Shown here in pieces: positions 47,885-58,740 of a stretch of DNA of 64,000 nt (position 1 is its first letter; every line of letters begins with the position of its first letter). The DNA is from Cycas panzhihuaensis (taxonomy: Eukaryota; Cycadophyta), in assembly GCA_023213395.1 (NCBI GenBank), contig CM041465.1, forward strand, positions 25,427,741 to 25,491,740. The letters are read 5' to 3'. The notes below the pieces were generated by a model, which was not told the origin of the DNA, ran no database searches, and saw only the letters and a list, made by a program, of their open reading frames with translations. A program made the translations under genes and the position numbers.

Positions 47885-48380
47885 TGCATATTGAAAGGCA
47901 AAGAAAATTAGGATATATAGTACACTGGAATTAAAAATGCTACAAAGTATGAAGGCCTTTGGAGAGCCCACTTGTAGCCTACACCCAGCACACCAACAAC
48001 GGCTACAACAACTGCTTTGAGTGGATCCGCCCCAGTAGCTCCTACATATGCTGTAACTAAAGTACAATGGGAGATTGATGATGAAAAGATTCGTGCAGGA
48101 ATTTTGTTGGTCATTGATCACTCCTTGCACAACTTGATAAATGAAGAGGAATATGATACAACCTGGAAGGTCCTAGAAGTTCTTAAAAAGAACTTTGATA
48201 CAATCACAAAGTCGACAATTTCAAATTCAAGGGCCACCTCAACAAAGAGCAAGATAGTCGTCAAACCAAGATTTCTTGAGGACTGGTAATCAAACTATTA
48301 TGTGTGATCAGTATAACCGTAAAGGACACTTAGCAAAAGATTACAGAACTAGCACTTATAAGTTGGCCAAGTTCCAACCA
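47885..48380 (+). pseudogene. copia-6 gag
   Basis: A truncated capsid region (EIDDEKIRAGILLVIDHSLH, then NEEEYDTTWKVLEVLKKNF) followed by a knuckle at about 48302-48350 reading CDQYNRKGHLAKDY. The family pattern is CX2CX4HX4C; here the second and fourth Cys are both Tyr (TGT/TGC to TAT/TAC), so zinc binding is lost. The N-terminal third is missing or unreadable. Confidence 0.75.
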
Positions 48381-48389
48381 AAACATTGA

Positions 48390-49990
48390 GCTCACAATGT
48401 TAAAGAAACTTGTGAAGAATCCTTTAGTGGTGCAGGTTTTGTACAAGCACACATTCAAAGAATTGAGGGATCTTCAGCATCAAATGCCATTAACCAACCA
48501 AAGAGATACTTTGAAGCTTGGTGTGGATATATCACTTGTGAATTCCCTTCACCAATGCCAAGCCCTGCTGGAATTGCCAATAGTGTGGCTTCAATCGATG
48601 GACAGTGGATCATGGACATAGGAGCAACTCAACATATGACATGCAATCACAGTCTATATCAAACATTTGACTCAAATGTTTATGGAGTTGTGTACATGGC
48701 TAATAAATCACAACAACCTATTGAAGGAATTGGCAATATTCGCCTGAAACTCTTAGGCTTAGAAGATTTTACATTGCTTGATGTCTTATACATACCCAAT
48801 CTCAAACAAAATCTACTCTCTTTATCCACACTTGTTTCTCGTGGATTTGATCTGAGTGTAACCACAAATGACCAGACTCTTAAGGTCATTCACCCTCCAA
48901 CTAATCGTGTGGTTTTTGGACATCTCTCTGGAAAACTCTTTCGACTAAATGGCTCTCCATCTTCTGAAGCCCATTGTGCCCAAAGCCCTTGTGCCGATGA
49001 AGAATTTACATTTAATTCCATCTTGACCCATCCAACGTTGTCACCAAAAGCTCTTTGGCATGCTTGTATGGGCCATATTCACATTGATAGACTTAGAGAT
49101 CTTTCTAATACTCTTCCAAACCTTCCAAAGTTTTCCTCTAAGCCCTTTAAATATGAAGCTTGTATCATTGCCAAATCTCATCGACAACCCTTTCCCAAAA
49201 GTCAGTGGAAATCAAGCCATCCATTACAATTGGTACACTCTGATTTGTGTGGGCCAATGCCCATTCCTTCACTAAAGGGCAAACTATATTACATCTCTTT
49301 CATTGATGATTTTACTAGAAAAGTATAGGTAGCTTTTCTATACAAGAAAGATGAAGCATTCCGTATATTCAAGGAATTCAAAGCCCTTACTGAAAAAGAG
49401 TCAGGTTATCAAATCAAATGTCTTCGAACTGATAATGGTGGTGAATATACCTCACATGAGTTTGAAAGCTACCTTCAAGACAATAGCATCAAGCATCAAA
49501 CAACAGTAGCAGGTACTCCATAACAAAATGGAGTTGCCAAGTGCATGAACAAGATAATCATGAACATGGCTTGTGCCATGTTAATATATAAAAATGTACC
49601 TACTTATCTATGGGCCGAAGCAATCTAGATAGTCGTTTATTGTATCAATGTTATTAGCCCATCAAAGGAAGTATAATCACCTAATAAAAAGTAGTCAGGA
49701 CAAGCTCCCATTGTTCACTACTTTAGAATTTTTGGCTCTACATGCTATGCCCATATTTTGGATATAAATAGAAATAAACTCTAGCCAAGGGCACTTAAAT
49801 GCATCTTTGTTAAATACCATATGGATAAGAAAGGGTATAAGGTCTTCATACCTTTACAACGAAAAATCATCATTACCAGAGATGTCGTTTTTACGGAGAC
49901 AGAGGATCATTTGCTTAAATTAGACTCCATAGTACCCTCACGCTGCTACAATAATGTTATCAAGTATGATGTTCAAATTCTAAAATTTGG
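48390..49990 (+). pseudogene. copia-6 protease and integrase
   Basis: The protease at about 48610 reads WIMDIGATQHMTC, DSG having become DIG. The pre-integrase domain has ALWHACMGHIHIDRL (both His kept, near 49050) but YEACIIAK for the Cys pair, with the first Cys changed to Tyr. In the integrase core HSDLCGPM (first Asp, near 49240) and LRTDNGGEY (second Asp, near 49428) are intact, while NGVAKCMNK (near 49530) has Lys in place of the catalytic Glu. Stops at 49327 (TAG) and 49522 (TAA) and several near 49625-49695 follow. A run of 14 G (49989-50002) marks the end of the integrase tail. Confidence 0.85.
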
Positions 49991-50009
49991 GGGGGGGGGG
50001 GGACAGACA

Positions 50010-51950
50010 TAAATTACTTCAAACGTTAAAAGCTAATAACAGAGCCTTGGAGGATATAAGTTGTGACTCTGAACCAATGAGTGCACATCTAGCACCATCT
50101 TTTGAAGATAGCAGAGTTGATAAAGGCAAAGTCATTATAGAAGAACCATCCTCTCTACCTTCAATTGACAAAGGCAAAACAGTGGTAGAAGGACCATCTT
50201 CCTCAGGTACATCAACATCCTCCTCACAAAATAATCATTTTAATGAACATGATGAGAACTAAGAAGTTGGGGAAATGAAAACATCATTCCCAACTCGAGG
50301 ATCTTGAGAAGCCCGCCAACTCAATAAGGACATACGACCAGATGAGGTGGGCAAAACTGGCACTCGAAGTGCCCATAGAGCAAGGATGCAAGAATCATTA
50401 TATACTGAGCTTGAACCAACAGAATTACACCTTACTCTTAATGAAGAGCCCTTAACGTATGAAGAAGCTGTAAAGCATGTAGCTTGGAGAAACGCCATGA
50501 ACGAAGAGTACCAATCTCTTATCAAGAACGGTACATGGGAGCTCGTTGATCTACCTCTTGGCATAAAGGTAGTTCAAAATAAATGGGTGTTCAAAAACAA
50601 ATATAGATTAAATGACACCCTTGAAAAACACAAGGCGAGGTTGGTAGCTAAAGGATTTACACAAAGGGAAGGCATCGAATACACTAAAGTCTTTACACCT
50701 ACAACCAAGTGGCCTACAATTAGAACTCTTATGGCCTTCGCTGCTCAACAGGGTTGGAAAATCCACCAACTTGATATTAAGACCACATTTCTTAATGGAG
50801 ATCTTGAAGAAGAAATTTACATGGCTCAACCAGAAGGATATGAGATCGAAGGTCAAGAGCATAAGGTTTGTAGGCTCAGAAAGTCCTTGTATGGCCTTAA
50901 ACAAGCCCCTCACTCTTGGTTTGCTAAGTTGTATAAAAGGATGAGGCAACTTGGATACGAGGTTTGTGACTATCAAGATATTGATACAACATTGTTCATC
51001 AAGTGCCATAAAGATAAAGTCACTTATCTCATAATTTTTGTGGATGACATGCTAGTAATGGGTAATAGTGAACAGGCAATAAGCTAACTAAAAAAGGACC
51101 TTGGGAAAATGTTCGAATTGTCTGACCTCAGTTTGATGAAATATTACTTGGGAATTGAAGTAACACAAAAGAATGGAAAATTTTTCCTCTCAAAGAAAAA
51201 TACATCAACGATCTTCTAGCTAAGTTTCAGTTAGAAGATGCTCGACCAATGATGTTACCTATGGATCCTAACACCAAACTCTCAGCTGAAGGTGACACTC
51301 GGGAGGCAGACGCAACACTCTACATGAAACTTGTAAGTAGTCTCATCTACACTACCAATACAAGGCCAGATATTATACACTCTGTCAGTATTCTTGCTCA
51401 TTACATGATAAATCCTAAGCAGAATCATTGGCAGGTAGTAGTGCGAGTGTTGAGATACCTTAAGACGATTAGTAAATATAGTCTGTTGTATGAACCTAAT
51501 TCAGACTTTAAGCTTTCTGCATACACAGACTCAAACTTTGCAAGAGATAAAGATACTGGAAGATCTACGTCTGGGTATATAACATTTCATAGAACAGCGC
51601 CAATATCATGGAGATCCAGACGATAGAAGATAGTTGCAGATTCAACTATCGAAGCTAAATACATTGCTACTTCTGAGACTAGTAAAGAGGTGATATGGCT
51701 GAGAAAATTATTGGAAACATTGAATATCACCCAAACAAGTCCTACGAGTCTTCATGTGGATAATCAATTAGCAATCTGCATGGCGAAAAATCCTGTATTT
51801 CATGATCATACCAAACACATAAGCATGAAAGTCCACATGATTAGGGAATTTGTTCTTAATGGCACAATTCAATTAGATTACTGCCCCACAGCAGATCAAG
51901 TGGCTGATATCTTCACCAGACTGCTGTAAAGGTTGAAGTTTAAACAGTTC
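50010..51950 (+). pseudogene. copia-6 reverse transcriptase and RNase H
   Basis: A Ser/Pro-rich linker is followed by the best open stretch in the element (50347-51087). It shows HVAWRNAMNEEYQSL, KHKARLVAKGFTQREG, IHQLDIKTTFLNGDLEEEI, SLYGLKQAPHSWFAKLY and catalytic IIFVDDMLVMGNS (near 51035), both Asp kept. A stop at 51085 and a frameshift near 51190 follow. RNase H: RPDIIHSVSILAHYMINP (near 51366), SAYTDSNFARDKDTGRSTSG (near 51519), TIEAKYIATSETS with Lys at the usual second Glu, SLHVDNQLAICMAKNP (near 51750) and ADQVADIFTRLL (near 51893). Confidence 0.9.
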
Positions 51951-52433
51951 TGAAGGTAGCTCAGCCTTAGGGCCTCCATCTTCGATCGATTAAAGAAGAT
52001 GTCAATAGGATCATCATACTCTATTCTCTTTATGAAAACCCCTCAGGGCATGTAAGAATAAGAGTAAGTCTCTGCTCTATCCTCTTTGTGAAAACCTCAT
52101 GTGGGCACGGAAGGATAAGGGTTGTACTTATTTTGGAAAATCAGCACCTGTGAAAACTCAAAAGGGCATAGGGGATGACCAAACAGTATATGGAGACTTA
52201 GCGTATTGTCGCACATTTAAGCTACTTGGTCATCAGGCTACATCAAAGAGCCACCTTAGCCATTTTGATTTATAAAAGGGGCTATAGATCTTAGAAAGTT
52301 CGTGGGTTTTTATTCCCTATGAGGGTTTTCCCACAAAAATGTCATTTAGAATTTCATTGTAATAATAAATCTCAAATGAAGACCTCATAAAATAGATTTT
52401 CTGAAAATGACCTTCCACCATTAAGGGGGGGAT
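51951..52433 (+). other. 3' untranslated region and polypurine tract of copia-6
   Basis: No coding match. Ends with the purine run TTAAGGGGGGGA (52421-52432) next to the 3' LTR. Confidence 0.8.
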
Positions 52434-52745
52434 TGAAAGAGGTTAATGTATCAAGTTCATTTGTGTAGATTAATTATGTGACATTAGGATATATTATTAG
52501 CATTAGTCTCTTAATGAAATGTACTTTATATGCATTTAGATGTAATTTCGGGTTCATGTCATTAGGCGGGAAAATCTTAACCCTAATGCTCACCCTCAAT
52601 AATAAAAGGAGAAATCTCAAGGAGGGAGCAATTATTCATTCTCACATCGAAGCTTGCTCCCATATCTTGTTTTATCTTCTTTTTCATTCTTCATTACCAT
52701 TGTGTGTATGTGAGTGATTTATCTCCTAGATCCATCCTTCCTTCA
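52434..52745 (+). repeat. 3' LTR of copia-6
   Basis: TGAAAGAGGTTAATGTATC... to ...CCATCCTTCCTTCA, followed by the TTCCT duplication at 52746-52750. Confidence 0.95.
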
Positions 52746-52750
52746 TTCCT

Positions 52751-53602
52751 TACCTTCCTTGTATAAAAGAAAAGAAAGGAAATCTGGAAAGGATAAAAGG
52801 AAATAAAGCAACTATGCGAGTAAGCAAAATGAAAAGGAGAAAGGTGAAGACTTACTCGGATTGAAATGCCTCTTCCTTTTCACTAACATTACGATGAAAC
52901 CTGCAAGCAAAAAAGTTTCCTTCCCCTTTATTCAAGGGGCTACTAGAATACCAAGTAGATGCATGTATATATAAAGGAAGTAAAGTGCTAAAGAGTCACA
53001 AGCGAAGTGTTGGAAATAACATAAAATATTTAACTAAAAACTACTTCCAAATGTATTAACATAAGTCACAACAAGTAATGAATGTTAGTAGTTAGCCTTG
53101 GAATGGCTAATCCCCTGATGTAAGTACCTCCACGCTGCCTTTGAACACAAGGGTAGTAGGTTTGGATAGCCTATATAATAGCCAATGATGAAAGGAACAA
53201 ATGGTATGAAAACTGGAAATGTTGCTAGTGTTACCAAAGTTGTGGTATGTAGCATGTACAACGCTGAATGAGGGAGTGGCCAAAAGAGGGATATGACACC
53301 ACTAAGGGCTGAAATACCCCACTAATGTGGGTCTTCTAAGGCTGAAAATAGTGCAACAAGGGGCTGCATACACTGGTTCCAACAATAGCCTCCTTTCCAG
53401 GGTCGTCTGGTGGCTCAAGGAAGACACAAGGAGGAGAGCAAAGGAGGAGAAGGGGGATTGCCCCTTGGGAAGATGGCCTTGTTGGGTACGGAACCCACTG
53501 AGTGCTTCCTTCACTCACACCTTGATAGACTCACCTTACAACCCTCTTGGAGAGACTAGAAATACATTGGAAAGAAAACACAAACATTAAAGGAAAACTG
53601 CA
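52751..53602 (-). repeat. Tat-like 3' LTR (copy B), inner part
   Basis: A continuation of 44606-45585 beyond copia-6. It matches copy A at 44150-44600 ('GCCTTGGAATGGCTAA', 'GTCTTCTAAGG...GGCTGC', 'TCCTTTCCAGGGTCGTCTGG'-like blocks). The inner edge is placed at CTGCA (53598-53602), just before a polypurine complement; it could be a few bases off. Confidence 0.75.
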
Positions 53603-53610
53603 GGGAAATA

Positions 53611-53618
53611 CCTCCTCC
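53611..53618 (-). promoter_or_regulatory. polypurine tract of the Tat-like element
   Basis: CCTCCTCC on the plus strand, GGAGGAGG on the element's strand, about ten bases before its 3' LTR. Confidence 0.5.
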
Positions 53619-55099
53619 ATAAACTAGGAAACGCTGAAAATGAAAGATGTATGGAAGAGATCTTAGCTTTCAAAGGAGTTTTAAGGAGGTAAAGTGAGGA
53701 AAAACATAAAGAGCTACCTATTGGGCTGAGTTTGCAGCAGGCCTGCCTAAGAGCAACATAGGAGGAAACTAATATGGGCGCTTATAGGAGAATCCCTACA
53801 AATCCGAAGAAGAAAATATGCTGAATGCGTGTAGGCGCAAGCTTTGAATGGTATTGCCACTTGGTGAAGCTTATTGGTGAGATTGATTCCATGAACCTGA
53901 GTTGTGGAGGATAGAGTCCAAGTAGGAACGTAGGAGATCTCAACAGATGCAGGGTATTTCTTATAGGAGGAATCTTGCAGAGGTAGTAGAAGAGCAGGAG
54001 AAAAAGAGTTGTAAGAGCTTGTTGGAGGTTGTTAGAGGAAGAAATTAGGAACATTTTGGGCTTTATACTCAACCCTAGCCCTAATCGAGCGATTAAGGTT
54101 AGGCTGGGACTTAAGCATTAACTAATCTATGTGGAAATTTCATAAAAAATACAAAAATTACCACGACAGTTTTAAAAAATAGAGGTAGATAGTCGCACTA
54201 TAGTAAACTTCACGGTACCGCAGAATTTATCGCGGTGCGAGACTACAATACAACCAAAAGGGAAATAAGGGTCTTGGGGGCCCTAGAAGAGGGTATCCTA
54301 AGCCTATGAGGGGCTGGCCCTCCTGTCCAAGTGGTTAGGGACAGTCCAAGTGGGAAAATTGGCTAGACCAGATAGGGCATTGAGAGGTAGGGCTCTCAAG
54401 AAACCCATGGATGGACACGAAATCCCAATCATTTCTAACGGAATGCTAGGGACTGCAGTATGGCAAGAAAGGCGTAAACGGATCACACAAATTGGTCGAT
54501 GCTTGAGGTGATGTAGAGGTGCATCATAGGGTTTGTAAAGCGCCATAGGGGCGTATGCCTCACAGAGAAGCATGTCCCTCGGGTCGTCATAGGCTAGGGA
54601 CATGTAGCATGATCAAGCAGTAAGATGCATGGCAATCACAAAGATGAGGCACTTAATCATGCAATGAATCAAGCAACTCTTCAATCTACCTCCTGAAATA
54701 ATTAAGAAGGGAGATGGGAGCATACCTGTACTTACCTAAGTCGACCCATCTATACCCATTCTCGGTAGCCAAGAAACACTACCCCCTTGGTGGCAGAGCA
54801 TTGCTGCTCGGAAGCACAACGCGATGGTGAATGCTGGCAACAAAAATTGTTAGTAACATATGTACATGTAACAATACAATCATGATAAGAGCCAAGGGTG
54901 CCGACGAGTGTCATGGAAAAATGCATAGATATGAGGACAAGAGTGGAGACAACATAGGGGCTTCCTATACGCCACTCTGAAGTTGACTGAAAATTATAGC
55001 GGATGAGGGGAATGCCCCCATCGCAGGAGTACAAGAAGAGAGATGATGGTAATGAGCAATAGGGTGAATGGACAAACCTGGTGGTCACCATAGTTTAAC
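53619..55099 (-). other. 3' internal region of the Tat-like element, non-coding
   Basis: About 1.5 kb between RNase H and the polypurine tract, where a Tat element would carry integrase. Several open frames exist on the minus strand but none shows a zinc finger or DDE motif. It contains a GC-rich quasi-palindrome at 54195-54238. Confidence 0.5.
54195..54238. repeat. 44-bp quasi-palindrome centred on GGTACC
   Basis: The two arms mirror each other around GGTACC (54214-54219) and differ only by A/G or C/T transitions. The outer arms read GCACTATAGTAAA on one side and the complement of GCACCGCGATAAA on the other. Confidence 0.65.
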
Positions 55100-55690
55100 C
55101 TCATTAGCGGTCAACTTTCATAGGTTTATATGGATCGTAATATGAAGTGTAAGATGACTCGAGACTTGAGCACCCGGGGTGGCCGAACAAGTCTCTCAAG
55201 GGAAGGGGGTTCATTAAGGAGAGGAAGGCGACGCTCAAGGATGAGGTGAACGAGGCTGTCTGCCTTAACGTTGAGGGCCCATGGGATATGTTAGTTGTCG
55301 ACATATGAAAAACAAGCCAACAGGGACCTGGCGGTTGAAGCAAGGGCTCTCAAGCATGGGCATCGCACCTAATAGACCTTGGTGAGATGGGAAACCATGA
55401 CCTGGGAGTCGCAGAAGAGGATGATGGGTCCATGGTGGAAACATAGTGCATCGATGAGGGCTTCAATAATGGCCGTGTACTCGGCTTCATTATTGGTAGC
55501 CTTAGGGAGGAATATCCAAGAACATAGGAAGTCGTATCCAGAAGGATCACAGAGAATCCACGCGGTAGTAGAAGGACCAGGATTGTCGTGGCTTTCGCCA
55601 TTGGTAAAGATGAAAAGTTCCATGAATGGAAAGGGAGGTGTTTCAGTAGAAGATATGTGATAAAGTCTGTGGTATCGAGAGGACATGATG
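55100..55690 (-). pseudogene. archaeal-type RNase H of the Tat-like element
   Basis: The minus strand from 55686: MELFIFTNGESHDNPGPS (near 55630; the family has TDG, so the first catalytic Asp is Asn), FLPKATNNEAEYTAIIEAL (catalytic Glu kept, near 55500), LFCDSQVMVSHL (Asp kept, near 55400), then after a TAG stop YVDN and HIPWALNVKADSLVHLIL (last Asp kept, near 55260). The NNEAEY block and short spacing are those of the extra RNase H found in Tat elements rather than the one fused to RT. No RT precedes it; the 450 bases upstream are non-coding. Confidence 0.75.
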
Positions 55691-56856
55691 ATATGGAGTA
55701 GTTGTTAGGGATTCAAATAGTTGGTGATGAAGGCTGTAAAGGGCAAGAGGACCCAACAATGAGGCTACCCGAGGGCGGAGCAGACTATTCAGCCAATAGG
55801 AAAGAAAGGGCGGTGAAAAGGCCCCTCTAGGGTGCCAAAGGTTGCTTAAGGAAGTAAAAAGTAGTACTAAATAGAGGGAACGCTCCCTTTGGGAGCCCTA
55901 GAAGCGTGAACGGGTGGCAAAAATAGATTTCAGATGATGAAATGAACTATGCAAGTATAAACTTGGGTATACATAGAGGTGGCATGTAAAATAAGACATA
56001 AGGGGACTCACAGAGGCAGGTGGATAGGTGCCATAAATACGCCTATAAGAATGAGCGAAATGGAGGTCGCAGGGGTGAAATGAGAGCTAGAGCCAGAAGG
56101 TAATGGTGATCAGAATAGAGGAAGTACCCTCAGGGCGCCCGCCTATATAAGGAAAACTCAAATGAAAATGGAATTCATTTTCACGGGCTCACGAATGATT
56201 CAGAGCCTTTTCCCTTATGTAGTGGAGCACTATCTGATTTTAAAGACACACAGGATGAGATCAAACTATTGGATCGAGGTAAGAGGATAGCCAGCAAGAC
56301 CAAGATGATGAGATGGCGGTCGCGAGGCCAGATCCATTGAGTGGATTGCTCGTTCCCTAGCCCATCTCGTGATTTGAATTTCGTAGTTTTTTGTTGATTT
56401 TTAAGGTAGTTTTAGGCCCCTTAAGGGCGAATAGTGATCTCCTGGAGTCTGAATTAGACCCAGAGAGAGGGAGAACCAAGGTATTAGGTAGCCGTGGTCC
56501 CGGTGGACAGGAGTAAGGCTTGCCTTGGGAAAGTTTTTTGGTTTTTTGGGTAGGAAACCCCCCATTTGAAGGGGTGACGTTCGCACCGCGGTGAAGATCA
56601 TGGTGCCACGATCTTTGCCGCGGGGCCCCGATCATAGTGGGACCCAAGCTAAACTCTGTGGTACCATAAAGTTTAGCATAGTGTAAAGCTAGAATAGATG
56701 AAAAAATAAAAGACAGCCCAAAGGAGAGCCGAATCTCAATCTGAGAGGAGGAAGAAGTAGTCCTAAGGGCTAGCAGACAGATTTAGACATGTTTTGATTG
56801 ATTTTTGGGGTATTTTACAAGTAGTTATCGTAGTAGAGAATCATGAGAACACAGGG
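55691..56856 (+). promoter_or_regulatory. upstream region of the antisense PMD gene
   Basis: No coding match. A TATA box (TATATAA, 56144-56150) lies about 700 bases before the first PMD codons on the plus strand, within CCTATATAAGG. A 38-bp GC-rich quasi-palindrome lies between them. A promoter for the plus-strand gene is inference. Confidence 0.35.
56586..56623. repeat. 38-bp GC-rich quasi-palindrome
   Basis: Runs from CCGCGGTGAAGATC to GATCTTTGCCGCGG. All four mismatched pairs are of the G-T or A-C type, so each is one transition away from a perfect inverted repeat. It shares TCGCACCGCGRT at its left edge with the palindrome at 54195-54238. Confidence 0.7.
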
Positions 56857-58740
56857 ATGGCGATGTTGAGCTTTATGGAGATGATGTCCCATGGGAATAA
56901 ATAAGTTTTAGTGAGATGTGGCCTATTAAAGATCACACAGATGCCACAGTATGCATTAGATTGGCACCTCCTAGTAGACATAGTCTTACATTAGGACAGG
57001 CAAAGGTATGTGTTCCACTTCCTCTAAGTGGGGAATGTTACAGTCATGCCGGGAGACATTAGGAGGATCTTGGGGGTACCCATGGTGGGATGACCAGCAT
57101 CACTAGGGGTGCTGCCTAGCAATGAGGCAGTGCACAAAGAGGCAGTGACGTTCTTTACAGGACAGGACAAATGGGAGATGAGGGGCATACCCTTGCAGAC
57201 TATGGTCATATCTAGAATTCCTCGAGTGAGGAAACTAATTACTTTGTGCATCCTGTTCCAGATATCCTAGAAATAGAACTATAGAGATATACCCAGCGGT
57301 TGGATGGATGCAGTCAGGAGATGCGAGGTAGGGGAGAGGCTAGATTTAGCCACCTTGATAGCAACAAACCTAGTCGCTTAGCTGGACGCTATCAAGATGG
57401 CAGGGAGAGGAGGATTATCTTACAACATGTTGCTACAGTGCTAGTTTTTTTATCACTTCAGAGTGGTGGCACCTACAGGAGGACCACACCCCATCTCAGA
57501 GTGGGCGCCCATGGTCCATAGGTGGCAGACTCAGTTTAGAGGGACTGAGGACTAGGCACATGTCCATTGCTCTGTGGAGGCTACATCGTTGGACCTCCTC
57601 ACCATGGCCAACTATATATTTGATCCATATCAAGGGGTGAGGTGGAGCAGTGGCGATGAGATAAGCAGAGTAGGAGTCGCCCATGGTGATAATGATAATG
57701 ATGATGGGGATGGTAGAGGTGACAGGGTAGGCCTATCTAGAGCAGCAAGTGGAGAGGCAAGACTGTTAGGAGTCGCAAGAGGAGAGGCGAGTCTATCCAG
57801 AGCTGCAGAGGGAGAGGCAGGTCCATCAGGAGCCATATGAGGAGAGACGGGTCCATCTGGAGCTATAGAGGGAGGTAGAGACCCACAAACATGAGCCCAG
57901 GGATTGAGGATAATGGGGTGATCCAAGGTGGTAACAGCACCGGTAGAGAGGGGGGGGAGATACCCCAGTAGTCTAGGCAATCACCGAGATGATACCGGAG
58001 GAGGAGAAGGTACCAACAGCTGGTGGAGTACCAGAGGAGGAGGCCATCATCTGAGTCGAGGAGCCGACGACCACACCAAATGAGACACTACCCTTTCCTG
58101 TTATCTTTTGATCGCATGATATCTAGATATTTGGTTTTATTTGATATATGTAGATACATATACTGACACATGGCGTGTTGGACTTCACAGGAGCAGCAAA
58201 GATACATAGATTAGTGGAGGCGATAGTCCAGGAGATGTTCCCCCAAGCCTACACAGAGGGGCAACCTCCCATCCAGGCGGGAGAGAAGCCACGAACGATA
58301 GGGGCTCATACAATAGCATTCACCCTGTTGATTAGGGTGAGTGATGTATGGATAACAAAGTCCTAAGAGTATGAGGAATTCATAGGATAATTACATAGGG
58401 AGCTAGACGAGACTCGAGTTGAGAGGGATGCTCTGCGAGGTCGGGTATAGGTGCTAAAGGCTCAGGGAGGAGCAGGTAAAGACATCGAGAGTCGTATTAG
58501 GATGGCGGTGCTAAAGGAACATCTCCAAGGGATAGAGGGGAGATTCTAAGGTATGGAGGAGAGACTTCAAGGGGTGGAGAGTGAGAGGGATCGTATCCAA
58601 GCATCATATGATCAGCTGGTAGACCAGGTAGCGTTGAGGCCGTCACAGAGCAAGACACACACCCACATAATGACGATGACCCCGAGGAGGCCTCAAGACA
58701 AGGGAAGCGAGGCAAGGAACTCCTAGAGGCATAGGCGGAG
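56857..58740 (+). pseudogene. plant mobile domain (PMD)-type gene, antisense to the Tat-like element
   Basis: From ATG 56857 one frame gives QYALDWHLLVDIVLH, then YVFHFL, a stop, and VGNVTVMPGDIRRILGVPMVG (57028-57090). The last matches the GEMTITLQDVxxILGLPIDG signature of plant mobile domain (MAIN-like, PF10536) proteins. The frame continues with TAG/TAA stops through WMDAVRRCEVGERLDLATL, then five 10-residue repeats (57733-57882). A possible 91-bp intron (GT 58100, AG 58190) leads into AAKIHRLVEAIVQEMFPQAY in another frame and a coiled coil (HRELDETRVERDALRGRV; EERLQGVESERDRIQASYDQ, to about 58690). Known PMD copies occur as host genes and as passengers in transposons; the function of this copy is unknown. 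Confidence 0.6.
57733..57882 (+). repeat. five 30-bp tandem repeats inside the PMD gene
   Basis: Five in-frame units encode ten-residue repeats of the type LSRAASGEAR, LLGVARGEAS, LSRAAEGEAG, PSGAI(stop)GETG, PSGAIEGGRD. Confidence 0.75.

Larger units (their letters stand above)
45586..52745 (+). mobile_element. copia-6, structurally complete Ty1/copia element
   Basis: A 7,160-bp element with LTRs of 311 and 312 bases, an exact 5-bp target-site duplication TTCCT (45581-45585 and 52746-52750), an exact initiator-Met primer site, gag, protease, integrase, RT, RNase H and a polypurine tract. The LTRs differ at about two dozen positions by eye (7-8 percent), younger than the copia-1 pair. It lies inside the 3' LTR of the Tat-like element. 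Its coding region is broken by frameshifts and stops. Confidence 0.95.

Noticed and set aside
54304-55091. Minus-strand open frames in the Tat-like 3' region as an integrase
   Set aside because: No HHCC finger, DDE motif or GDLVW-like block can be read in any frame.
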